Shown here piece by piece: positions 25,512 through 32,563 of a stretch of 39,792 bases of DNA. The notes beneath the pieces are model-generated. The model was not told the origin of the DNA. It searched no databases and worked only from the letters and a program-made list of their open reading frames with translations. Source of the stretch: GCA-2725625 sp964574215. Its GTDB lineage: Bacteria; Pseudomonadota; Alphaproteobacteria; Rhodospirillales; UBA2165. Location: NCBI GenBank assembly GCA_964574215.1, contig CAZNLR010000045.1, positions 1 through 39,792 on the forward strand, written 5' to 3'. The translations under genes were made by a program, and so were the position numbers. The first letter of the stretch is position 1; the number at the start of each line of letters is the position of its first letter.

Positions 25512-25538
25512 TGTCCGCTTTCGGAGTTAGAGCGGACA
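25512..25538. repeat. Perfect TGTCCGCT...AGCGGACA inverted repeat
   Basis: TGTCCGCT (25512-25519) and AGCGGACA (25531-25538) are perfect reverse complements with an 11-base loop, TTCGGAGTTAG. This is the cleanest member of the family in the window. It lies 14 bases from core repeat copy C, which is on the opposite strand. Confidence 0.75.
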
Positions 25539-25551
25539 CAATGAGGGGGTT

Positions 25552-25575
25552 CCGAAACCACTGGGTTTCCGTACC
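25552..25575 (-). repeat. 24-base core repeat, copy C
   Basis: Read on the minus strand this is GGTACGGAAA, CCCAG, TGGTTTCGG. It differs from copy D at 30836-30859 at only two positions and shares the ends with copies A and B. Its inner part, GAAACC-CAGT-GGTTTC, is a perfect hairpin. The rest of the 25408-25774 gap has a C/G-rich imperfect hairpin near 25727-25752 and no supported gene. Confidence 0.75.
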
Positions 25576-25774
25576 ACTCAATGTCCAGCACCGACACCGC
25601 GCATGAAATGCATCGAAATAAGGTGCGTGGCGTTTTTCTCAAGACCTATATTTCTGTCGACTCGCCTGACTCCTCCCCGTTAATCACTTTTTCACTTGTT
25701 TTGGGCACTATTTCCGGTTCCAGGCAACCCCCGCCCGGAATGTGGGCGGGTTGGAAAAATCAGGAGATGGTAGA

Positions 25775-26251
25775 ATGCACACTGTATTTAAGTCTGCCGC
25801 CGTTCTTCTGCTTTTAGGTGGGTGTGGATATGTGGACGCCTATGAGGAAGCCGTATACGAGCATGAACCCGTATACTGTTATCAGACCCTCGCGGCGGTT
25901 CAGTGTTCCAAGGAACCGCAGCACACCGACAAGCAGAGATTGGTGAATTATTACGGACCTCATCCGAGCCGCTATGACGAGCCGGAGAAGCCCGATACAC
26001 CCGAATTGCAAGCGCCCGAATCAATTGACAAATGGGTCAAGGATCCGGAACCGGTTCCCCAGCCGGCTGTAAAAATTTCGGCAAGTTCACCCGTGCCGGG
26101 ATCGTCTCCATCGAACGTAGAGGATGACGAATTCGCCACGGAAATGGCGGTGCGCGTACGGAAAGAACTAAAAGACATGATGATTCGGGAACCGCTGCCC
26201 CCCAGCGCCGAAGACATTGTTAAAAAAGACGTGGTTCTCAAAGAAGACTAG
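25775..26251 (+). CDS. Proline-rich lipoprotein of unknown function
   Basis: This is a 158-residue predicted lipoprotein. The short basic N-terminus and hydrophobic stretch end in the lipobox LGGC, so Cys17 would be lipidated and the protein anchored to a membrane facing the periplasm. After it come Tyr/Glu-rich sequence with two more cysteines (YCYQTLAAVQCS) and a RLVNYYGPHPSRYDEPEKP block. A Pro-rich middle leads to a charged C-terminal helix. I start at the ATG at 25775 because AGGAG lies eight bases upstream; the frame is open further. No family is recognised. A strong intrinsic terminator follows the stop. Confidence 0.72.
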   Translation: MHTVFKSAAVLLLLGGCGYVDAYEEAVYEHEPVYCYQTLAAVQCSKEPQHTDKQRLVNYYGPHPSRYDEPEKPDTPELQAPESIDKWVKDPEPVPQPAVKISASSPVPGSSPSNVEDDEFATEMAVRVRKELKDMMIREPLPPSAEDIVKKDVVLKED

Positions 26252-26280
26252 CTATATTTGACGATCAGCCTTGGTTAATA

Positions 26281-26316
26281 TAGACCCGTAGAATTCCGCT
26301 GCGGGTCTATTTTTTT
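26281..26316 (+). terminator. Intrinsic terminator after the lipoprotein gene
   Basis: TAGACCCGTAG (26281-26291) pairs with CTGCGGGTCTA (26299-26309), eleven pairs with one G-U, closing a seven-base loop. Seven T bases follow at 26310-26316. This is a textbook Rho-independent terminator on + and separates the lipoprotein from the Sel1-repeat gene. Confidence 0.92.
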
Positions 26317-26326
26317 GAGGGGGCCG

Positions 26327-27031
26327 ATGACCTATTTTTGCCGAATAAAACTGCTGCTGTTGGGCGCCGGCGGACTATTCCTGATTCTCCTGGGATTGCT
26401 CCAATCCCCGGCCCATTCCCAGGTCAAAACACCCGAAAATTATCTCCAGGCCCTGAGCTGGTACCAGCGCGCGGCCGAAGCCGGCGATATTAAGGCACAG
26501 TACCTGATGGCCCGGACCTTGGAGGAAGGCCTTAAAGGGGAGGCCGATATCGCCGCCGCCGTGTCCTGGTACGAAAAGGCCGCTGCCCAAGGTCATTTGG
26601 AATCCCAGTTGAAACTGGCCCATTTGTTTTTCACGGGCGAAAAATTTCAGCGCAGCCTGCCCCGCGCCGCCAAATGGTTTTCTGCCGCCGCCAAATCGGG
26701 CTCCGCCCAGGCGGCCTATAATTTAGGCTTGATGCATGAAAACGGCTGGGGCGTCGACAAGGACCCGGGTAAGGCCGCCGCCCTCTACACCTCCGCTGCC
26801 AGCGGCGGCATAACTCCGGCCCAGATCAATCTGGCCATGCTCTACGTAATGGGAAAGGGCGTCGCCAAGGATGGCGTGAAGGCCCTCACCTGGCTCACCG
26901 TCGCCAAGCTCTCCGGCGCGCCTACGCCCAACGCAATCCAACAAGCCATCGCCAAGGGGCTGACGGCAGAACAGCGGGAAATGGCCGAGCGGGACGCACG
27001 GGCGATCAAGGCGGGGATGGATAAGAATTAA
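26327..27031 (+). CDS. Sel1-repeat (SEL1-like TPR) exported protein
   Basis: This is a 234-residue protein with an N-terminal hydrophobic segment (LLLLGAGGLFLILLGLL) that ends in SPAHSQ, a likely signal peptide. It is followed by about four to five Sel1 repeats of some 36 residues. Typical units are A-x-YLMARTLEEG, AVSWYEKAAAQGHLESQLKLAHLFFTG and AAYNLGLMHENGWGVDKD. Such proteins are helical scaffolds for protein contacts, often in the envelope. The ATG at 26327 is four bases after GAGGGGG. Its stop directly abuts the stop of the convergent multicopper oxidase. Confidence 0.85.
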   Translation: MTYFCRIKLLLLGAGGLFLILLGLLQSPAHSQVKTPENYLQALSWYQRAAEAGDIKAQYLMARTLEEGLKGEADIAAAVSWYEKAAAQGHLESQLKLAHLFFTGEKFQRSLPRAAKWFSAAAKSGSAQAAYNLGLMHENGWGVDKDPGKAAALYTSAASGGITPAQINLAMLYVMGKGVAKDGVKALTWLTVAKLSGAPTPNAIQQAIAKGLTAEQREMAERDARAIKAGMDKN

Positions 27032-28486
27032 TCAGACGACGCGGATGATTGCCCCCATGCCTGCCAAATGGTGTTCCAGGATATGACAGTGATATAGCCA
27101 GTCGCCCGGGTTGTCGGCCACGAACATCACTTCCACGACCTCGTCCGGGGCGAGCAGGACCGTGTCCAGCCAGGGCTGTGGGTCCACCTTCCGGCCATTC
27201 CGGCTGAGAAGCCGGAAATGGTGGCCATGCAGGTGCATGGGATGTTCCCAGGTGGTGTCATTCTTGATCAGCCATTTATAGGTCGCCCCTTTCTTCAGGG
27301 TAAACATGGGCTTGGCGCTCATGCCATGAAAGGCAATGCCGTTGAGAGTCCAGGCTTTGCGGTGCTTGCGGAAAAGCCGGCGCATCTTCCATTGTTCACC
27401 CTTATAGACGGCCTCCGTCAATCCCCCCATCGCACCCCCTTGGATGACAATCTGTTGAGTGATCGCCGCCGCATTGTCCGGTTCCGGTATCGGGTTGGCG
27501 GTCAATGACGGTGGCGCCGCCAGCGGCGATTCGCGGAGCAGCTTACCGGGCTCATGCACAAAAGTGACAAAATCGTAGGCGTATTTCTCAAAGTGATCGT
27601 CCAGGATTGTTACGCGTTCCCCGGGTTTGCCGGTCATGTCGAGAATTACATCGGCCCGTTGGCCCGAACCTAGGGTGACGCGGCCATCGGGAGGCCGGTG
27701 AGGTTTTACGGGTTGGCCATCCAAGGCAATGACCACCGGGTCGAGCCCGGCAAAGTTCAGCCCGAAGGTACGGGCATTGGCGGCATTCAACAATCGCAGA
27801 CGCAGGCGTTCACCTGCCTTGACCGGGAATTCCCGAAGCGATCTTCCATTCACCGTGATAAAGTTTCCGAGGCGCCCGCCATGGCTGAGGTCGAACCGAT
27901 GGTCGAAGTCGTCCGAAATGCTGCCGTCGTCCATCAGGCGCCAATCGTCCATGGCCCAGATTACCTCGCGGTCCACCTTCGGCGGGTTGGGCTCTTCGAC
28001 CACCATAACACCGTAGAGACCGCGCCCCAGTTGCACGGTCGACCGCAGATGCGGATGGTACCAAAAGGTTCCGGCGTCCGGTGGCGCATATTCGTAAGCG
28101 AAGGTCTTGCCGGGTTTGATGGGCGGTTGCGTTAATTCCGGAACACCGTCCATTGCGTTGGGAATGCGCAGCCCGTGCCAGTGCACGGTCGTGGCCTCGT
28201 CCAGTCCGTTGGTGAAGTTGACTCTCAGGGTCTGACCCTGGCGGACTCGCAGCACGGGCCCCGGCACGGTGCCGTTGTAGGCCCAGGTTTTTGCCATTTC
28301 CGGGCGCGCCGGGTCGATCTTGTAGGGTGCTGGAACGGCCTTGAGACTGTAGATGCGGGCGTCGGTAGCGGCCAGAACGGGCCGGGCGCAAAAGGGCAGG
28401 GCCTGGACAGCGGTGAATGCCGCGGCGGTACCCAGGAACCGCCGGCGATTAAGAGTCAGATAGGGGTGTTTTCCGGGTTTCCGCAC
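27032..28486 (-). CDS. Multicopper oxidase with Tat signal
   Basis: This 484-residue laccase-like oxidase has all copper ligands. HWHG (102-105) and WYHPH (142-146) are in the first cupredoxin domain. HPMHLHGHHF (415-424) and HCHILEHHLAGM (466-477) are in the last, giving type 1 ligands Cys467, His472 and axial Met477. The twin-arginine motif NRRRFLG (13-19) with a hydrophobic stretch to about 40 shows folded export to the periplasm. It would couple one-electron oxidation of a metal or phenol to reduction of oxygen to water. Copper detoxification or phenol oxidation are both possible. The start is a GTG with GGAGGA seven bases upstream. No copper-resistance genes adjoin it. Confidence 0.92.
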   Translation of the reverse strand: MRKPGKHPYLTLNRRRFLGTAAAFTAVQALPFCARPVLAATDARIYSLKAVPAPYKIDPARPEMAKTWAYNGTVPGPVLRVRQGQTLRVNFTNGLDEATTVHWHGLRIPNAMDGVPELTQPPIKPGKTFAYEYAPPDAGTFWYHPHLRSTVQLGRGLYGVMVVEEPNPPKVDREVIWAMDDWRLMDDGSISDDFDHRFDLSHGGRLGNFITVNGRSLREFPVKAGERLRLRLLNAANARTFGLNFAGLDPVVIALDGQPVKPHRPPDGRVTLGSGQRADVILDMTGKPGERVTILDDHFEKYAYDFVTFVHEPGKLLRESPLAAPPSLTANPIPEPDNAAAITQQIVIQGGAMGGLTEAVYKGEQWKMRRLFRKHRKAWTLNGIAFHGMSAKPMFTLKKGATYKWLIKNDTTWEHPMHLHGHHFRLLSRNGRKVDPQPWLDTVLLAPDEVVEVMFVADNPGDWLYHCHILEHHLAGMGAIIRVV

Positions 28487-28758
28487 GATAAATCCTCCGA
28501 GTGGTGGCCCAATAAATTTTTCTGCTCGCCCCTACGACAGCGAAAAGCGCTTGGGTCGGGCACTTATATTAATAGAAATCAACCATCCGGCCTAGTCAAG
28601 CCGCCGCAGCCTGCAGCAAACACGCCATCGTCAAGGATTTGACGGTAGAGCATAGAGAAGCGAATTTACTTCATCCTAAATTATAAAAATTTAACTTGAT
28701 TAAATTTTTTAATACCATTAAATTATTTTTAATGATCGTATTTTTTTAGGAGGGTGAT
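28487..28758. promoter_or_regulatory. Divergent promoter region with AT-rich palindromes
   Basis: This region separates the divergent oxidase and dioxygenase genes. The right-hand 90 bases are very AT-rich. They contain AAAAATTTAA (28685-28694) facing TTAAATTTTT (28700-28709), and TTTAAT (28708-28713) facing ATTAAA (28717-28722). Either could be an operator for the TetR regulator encoded downstream, but AT-rich palindromes are common by chance. Confidence 0.4.
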
Positions 28759-29607
28759 GTGCCCGTAGCAGAGATAGACAAGTTGATCAGTGACCAGGCC
28801 CTTGCTGATTTTAAGGAAATTGGGGCGGTTCACCTTCGCCAGGCATTTGATCCCAGTTGGGTTCAATCACTGCAAAATGCCATCGAGCAAGAGATAAACG
28901 GGAAAGCTAGTAAATTGCGGGATGAATTTACTTTGTCGGGTTCCAACGGGCGCTTCGTCTCTGAGCTTTTTGTATGGTGGAGAAATGAGAGTTTCAAAAA
29001 TTTCGTCTACAACTCTCCCGCAGCCGCCATTGCCGCCAGATTTTTCGGCTCCCAACGGGTCAATCTTCTCTTTGATCAGGTGTTGGTAAAGGAACCCGGC
29101 ACCAACGACCGAACCAACTGGCATCAGGATCAACCCTATTGGCCGGTCTCCGGCCAGCAGATTCTGACCATCTGGCTGGCGTTGGATACCGTATCGGAGG
29201 ATTCAGGATCGGTTCAATTTATTCCGGGCTCCCACTTGTCGGGTGAAAGATATCGGCCGGAGCACCCCGACGCCGTACCGGGAAGCGGTTACGAGAACAT
29301 CGACCTGCCCCGCTGTCCGGATTTCCATAAGGAAGATAGGAAAAGCAACGCCATTACCTGGAACTTGGAGCCCGGCGACTGCTACGTATTCGACAGCCGA
29401 ACCATCCACGGCGCCGCCGGTAATTCCTCGACGACCTTACGGCGGCGCGGCTATGCCACCCGCTGGACCGGCGACGATGTGCGGTTCGTGACGGGCAAGC
29501 ATGTCCTGCCCATGCCGTCCACCCCGGATTTGGAAAACGGCGCGGTTCTCGACTGCGATTTATTCCCCTGCCTTTGGTCCAAGGAGGAAGCCCGTGCCGC
29601 TGGATAA
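28759..29607 (+). CDS. Phytanoyl-CoA dioxygenase (PhyH) family Fe(II)/2OG oxygenase
   Basis: This is a 282-residue non-haem iron dioxygenase. The iron triad is His122 and Asp124 in NWHQDQPYWPV, and His217 in SRTIHGAAGN. SVQFIPGSHL (151-160) is the usual PhyH block near the cosubstrate site. It would hydroxylate a small organic substrate using 2-oxoglutarate and O2. The substrate is unknown. The start is a GTG with a near-perfect AGGAGG. The stop overlaps the TetR gene start, so the regulator probably controls this operon. Confidence 0.87.
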   Translation: MPVAEIDKLISDQALADFKEIGAVHLRQAFDPSWVQSLQNAIEQEINGKASKLRDEFTLSGSNGRFVSELFVWWRNESFKNFVYNSPAAAIAARFFGSQRVNLLFDQVLVKEPGTNDRTNWHQDQPYWPVSGQQILTIWLALDTVSEDSGSVQFIPGSHLSGERYRPEHPDAVPGSGYENIDLPRCPDFHKEDRKSNAITWNLEPGDCYVFDSRTIHGAAGNSSTTLRRRGYATRWTGDDVRFVTGKHVLPMPSTPDLENGAVLDCDLFPCLWSKEEARAAG

Positions 29608-30235
29608 GCCGGCTTCCACATCGGATCAAACTCAGACCGTTCTCGGATCGGATTACAAGACCCGCAAGCGCGCCCGCCGCCGCGAAGAAATTATCGACGC
29701 GGCGGAGATCGTATTTGCCGAGAAGGGCTTTCACAATGCGACCTTGAAGAATATCGCCGATCAACTGGGTGTGCTGCCGGCGGCTCTCTATCATTATGTC
29801 GATTCGAAAGAAGCCGCCTTGATTGAAATTTGCCGGCGCACCGGTCACCAATCCAATAAATCCATGAAAGCGCATCTGCAGGACACGCGGCCCGTACTCG
29901 ATATCATTCGGGACGCCATCGCGCGCCACTTGCATACCGGACAAAGCGAACTCGTTTATACGTTCGCTTTTCGCCCCCGCGACCTGCCCGCCGACGCGCA
30001 ATCCGAGCTTAGTCGAATGGCCGCCGATTATCAGGAAATGTGGGAGAGCCTGATTGCCCGTGGTGTCGAAAACGGCGAACTGAAACCGGATTTAGACCCC
30101 CATGTGACCGCCATAGCATTGCTTGCCATGATGAACGGTTCCATCGACTGGTACGTCCAAAAAAGTGCCGCCGAAATCGAAGACGTGGCCAAGCAATTCA
30201 CCAATATTGCCTTTGGCGGCATTTGCGAGTCGTGA
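29594..30235 (+). CDS. TetR-family transcriptional regulator
   Basis: This 213-residue regulator has a basic N-terminal arm (KTRKRARRREEIIDAA) and the TetR helix-turn-helix ATLKNIADQLGVLPAALYHY at about 49-68. The following KEAALIEICR leads into a ligand-binding domain. I use the GTG at 29594 because AGGAGG lies just upstream and it gives a normal TetR length. The open frame reaches back to 29501 inside the dioxygenase gene. The 14-base overlap with phyH implies co-expression and probably autoregulation at the palindromes upstream of phyH. Ligand unknown. Confidence 0.88.
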   Translation: MPLDKPASTSDQTQTVLGSDYKTRKRARRREEIIDAAEIVFAEKGFHNATLKNIADQLGVLPAALYHYVDSKEAALIEICRRTGHQSNKSMKAHLQDTRPVLDIIRDAIARHLHTGQSELVYTFAFRPRDLPADAQSELSRMAADYQEMWESLIARGVENGELKPDLDPHVTAIALLAMMNGSIDWYVQKSAAEIEDVAKQFTNIAFGGICES

Positions 30236-30337
30236 ACTGACCTTCCGCAGGAAAAAAAGGAATAGTGAATAAGTTATTCCCGCCAACCAACGATCAAATT
30301 CAATTTGTCAGCACAGTTCCCGGTTATCCAATCGGTA

Positions 30338-30613
30338 TTAGTGCCAATCCTCACTTCGAATCATTATCGAGCCGTCCGGCTCAAATCTTTTATCCTCGAT
30401 TAGTTGGCCGACGATTTGATTGGCTTGATCGAAATGATCTTTTGCCGCTGCCAGTGTGGCAGCCGCACCAAGAGGATTTCCCATATTGTCCTCAATGCAT
30501 TCGAGTGACAAGCGGCAGGGAATCGGTCCCGCACCCTGGCGGACAAAAAAGTACACGCAATCCCTCGAGCCATCCCAACGCCAGTACTCAGCAGATCCGA
30601 AATCAAAGGCCAT
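30338..30613 (-). CDS. DUF1488-like small protein
   Basis: This is a 91-residue protein. The layout W-DGSRDCVYFFVRQ, IPCRLSLECIED, a helical middle and a final RFEPDGSIMIRSEDW resembles DUF1488 proteins of alphaproteobacteria, whose function is not known. A GAGGG lies about eight bases before the ATG. A plus-strand open frame across the same bases has no family look and no ribosome site. The gene stands alone, between phyH-tetR and a repeat-bearing gap. Confidence 0.55.
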   Translation of the reverse strand: MAFDFGSAEYWRWDGSRDCVYFFVRQGAGPIPCRLSLECIEDNMGNPLGAAATLAAAKDHFDQANQIVGQLIEDKRFEPDGSIMIRSEDWH

Positions 30614-30835
30614 ATGACTACCCTCGCTTTCTTATCCCCCCACTTTGCACCACGTGAAGTATGTTCATAATCCTATCATAATATGTTGTGAAATCGGATG
30701 TTTTTTTTGATTGGCGAATATTTCGGGGCGGAGACAGTTACTTGTTACGTGTTCCCTAGTCTCAGATAGAGAATAAATTTGGAACTATGTTAAGCAATTT
30801 GTCCTCTGACCGAGGTTCCAACCGAGAAAAAGGGC

Positions 30836-30859
30836 GGTACGGAAATCCAATGGTTTCGG
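30836..30859 (+). repeat. 24-base core repeat, copy D
   Basis: This reads GGTACGGAAA, TCCAA, TGGTTTCGG. It differs from copy C at two positions and is on the opposite strand to it. A much-decayed TCTGCT...ACGGAC inverted repeat follows at 30874-30897. The gap 30614-31040 holds no supported gene. Confidence 0.72.
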
Positions 30860-31040
30860 TGCCCCTTGCTATATCTGCTCTTTCCCAAAAAACGGACGCT
30901 CTGAGCAATTTAGAATTATTTCTGCTAATGACCCACAACTGACTTCAAGGTAGAGCCCATCGTCGAAAGATCGACGGGAATCCGGACAGGTAAATTTTGC
31001 CGGATCCTCGGCAGACGTCAAAAATCGGATCTTTGGGTAT

Positions 31041-32117
31041 CTAACTTGGCGCGGCCGTGACCGCTACGTTTGAAATATTGCTGATTCCGTGCTTCATTTC
31101 GGACATGAGGAACTCGGCCCGTTTCATCAGTCCGCCCGTCGAAGGCGTGGGAAACAATTTGTGCCAAGCCATCAATTTCACGCTCAAGATGCATAGCGCC
31201 CCGCCGAGCACAATATGGTAGCCCAGAATCATGTGCTCGACCTCGCGGTATCGTTCCGCAGTGATATTTTCCCACATATCCTTGGTGTCGATTTCGAACT
31301 GCTCGAAGCGGTGTTTGACCGACGCCACCATACGCCGGAGAGTCTTCGCCATGTGGTCACAGGTATACATGAGATTATGATCGGCGCTGAGTTGCCGGTT
31401 TTCTTTGATTTCGTCGAGCGACTCGAGAAGTCCTTCGAGCATGGGATCGATCTGATCGAGGATTTGGCGGTAATAGGACAAAGACAGAAAGGTATCGCCG
31501 TAATCCTCTAGAAACGCAGGAACATCTGCCAAACCGATCTGCAGTTTTTCGGCCATTAAGGTAAGTTTCTCCCGCGCCGTCTTGACGTCCGGGCTCCGGA
31601 ACATTCGGATCAGGTCTTCATACCGTTGGATATCGACATCGCCTTTGCCATATACATCGCGTATGAGCGGCCGGGTAAAATGCTTCATATACGTGACGAG
31701 TTCGGCTTGCTTTCCCTCCGAAAGCTGCAAATATTTTTCCCCGTCGACTTCGATGCCGCATTCTCGCAACAGGATGCGTAGACTGTACACGTCGTAAGTT
31801 GGCAGTTCCGCAAGTTTTTTCAGGACCGGGAAATCCGGATGCTCATGGTTCTCGGGCCAACCGAAGGCCTGACCCACGCCCTCAACTTTGATTTGGCCGC
31901 TGCCGGTTTTTTTGTCCGAGAAAATCTCGATGACGCTCTCGAAGCGGGCGTTCTTGATCATGCGCGCCTTTATCAAGCCTTTTGTCTGAACCGGAATCAT
32001 CGCGAACGGGAGAATGTGCAGGGAATCCCTATCCTCGTCGGAAACGAGTTCGTTCTCCTGTTCCTGTGTGACTCCTGCGGCCGCTTCGGACTTCAATTGC
32101 AAGAGTTTTGACGCCAT
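31041..32117 (-). CDS. Unrecognised 358-residue protein
   Basis: I do not recognise a family. The start is set at the ATG at 32117, with GGGGAGG seven bases upstream; the frame is open to 32246 without family-like sequence. The N-terminal third has a beta-rich look, with a possible small fold near MIPVQTKGLIKARMIKNARF and GQIKVEGVGQAFGWPEN. The middle and C-terminal parts look mainly helical, with charged heptad-like stretches around DPMLEGLLESLDEIKENRQL and MAKTLRRMVASVKHRFEQF. One moderately hydrophobic segment near the C-terminus (GYHIVLGGALCILSVKLMAW) could touch a membrane. There is no signal peptide. It stands alone between core repeats D and B. Confidence 0.7.
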   Translation of the reverse strand: MASKLLQLKSEAAAGVTQEQENELVSDEDRDSLHILPFAMIPVQTKGLIKARMIKNARFESVIEIFSDKKTGSGQIKVEGVGQAFGWPENHEHPDFPVLKKLAELPTYDVYSLRILLRECGIEVDGEKYLQLSEGKQAELVTYMKHFTRPLIRDVYGKGDVDIQRYEDLIRMFRSPDVKTAREKLTLMAEKLQIGLADVPAFLEDYGDTFLSLSYYRQILDQIDPMLEGLLESLDEIKENRQLSADHNLMYTCDHMAKTLRRMVASVKHRFEQFEIDTKDMWENITAERYREVEHMILGYHIVLGGALCILSVKLMAWHKLFPTPSTGGLMKRAEFLMSEMKHGISNISNVAVTAAPS

Positions 32118-32317
32118 GTTATTCGCCTCCCCGGACGCGAATTTAAAATTAAGGCCCCTCAAGCTTTGTTTTTTTATTGCCAGTATAATATCAGTAGAAC
32201 ACCGTGACTGGAAACTAAATTCTAAACCTTTTGTCGTTACCGTCACAGATACTTAAACTGAAACGTGTGGTATAGTCCGTGTTACCCCAAGAGCGGAAAT
32301 TTTCGGGTCTGTCTCTA

Positions 32318-32345
32318 ATGTCCGCTTGTGGCTAATGGCGGACGT
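32318..32345. repeat. GTCCGC...GCGGAC inverted repeat
   Basis: GTCCGC (32320-32325) and GCGGAC (32338-32343) are exact arms with a 12-base loop, TTGTGGCTAATG. The flanks ATGTCCGC and GCGGACGT extend the match with one mismatch. It is on the side of repeat copy B where the other inverted repeats also lie relative to their cores. Confidence 0.6.
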
Positions 32346-32404
32346 TTCAGCTCTGCCTCATTAGCGTCTGCTGTCAGGATCCAGGCGGACGTTGGCGGGA
32401 TTTT

Positions 32405-32500
32405 CCGAAACCTACTCTTTTACGTACCCCCTTTGAGTCAAACACCAAACCGCAGACTTTCACGACCTTTATAATTCCGTTTCAAGGGGGGTTCCGTACA
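32405..32500 (-). repeat. 96-base dispersed repeat, copy B (inverted relative to copy A)
   Basis: Read on the minus strand it starts TGTACGGAACCCCCC and carries CTTGAAACGG, AAGGTCG and GACTCA. It ends in GGTACGTAAA with AGGTTTCGG (core at 32405-32428). It has the same length and block order as copy A at 23751, in opposite orientation, with one compensating one-base gap on each side. The other bases of the 32118-32563 gap contain the inverted repeat at 32318 and the hairpin at 32509, but no supported gene. Confidence 0.8.
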
Positions 32501-32508
32501 CGCTGCAA

Positions 32509-32543
32509 AAATGGAGACACGTATCATATAGATGTCCCCATTT
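32509..32543 (-). terminator. Hairpin after the ABC exporter gene
   Basis: On the minus strand AAATGGGGACA pairs with TGTCTCCATTT, eleven pairs with one G-U, around a 13-base loop. Five T bases then G follow. It lies 20 bases past the exporter stop, so it fits an intrinsic terminator. The ATGGGGACA/TGTCTCCAT arms also look like the ends of small mobile palindromes, so a decayed repeat is an alternative. Confidence 0.7.
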
Positions 32544-32563
32544 GATTGCGTATACGTTCAGTT

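Noticed and set aside
25727..25752. C/G-rich hairpin upstream of the lipoprotein as a terminator
   Set aside because: The stem needs a two-base bulge and no T-run follows it; it may be a leader structure, but the evidence is too weak to list.
30265..30657. 130-residue plus-strand frame opposite the DUF1488-like gene
   Set aside because: No family resemblance, unusual composition and no ribosome site, whereas the minus-strand frame has both a family-like pattern and a good start.
23751..32500. CRISPR array or integron attC array formed by the repeats
   Set aside because: The repeats are few, widely and unevenly spaced, in both orientations and separated by whole genes. There are no spacers, cas genes or integron integrase.
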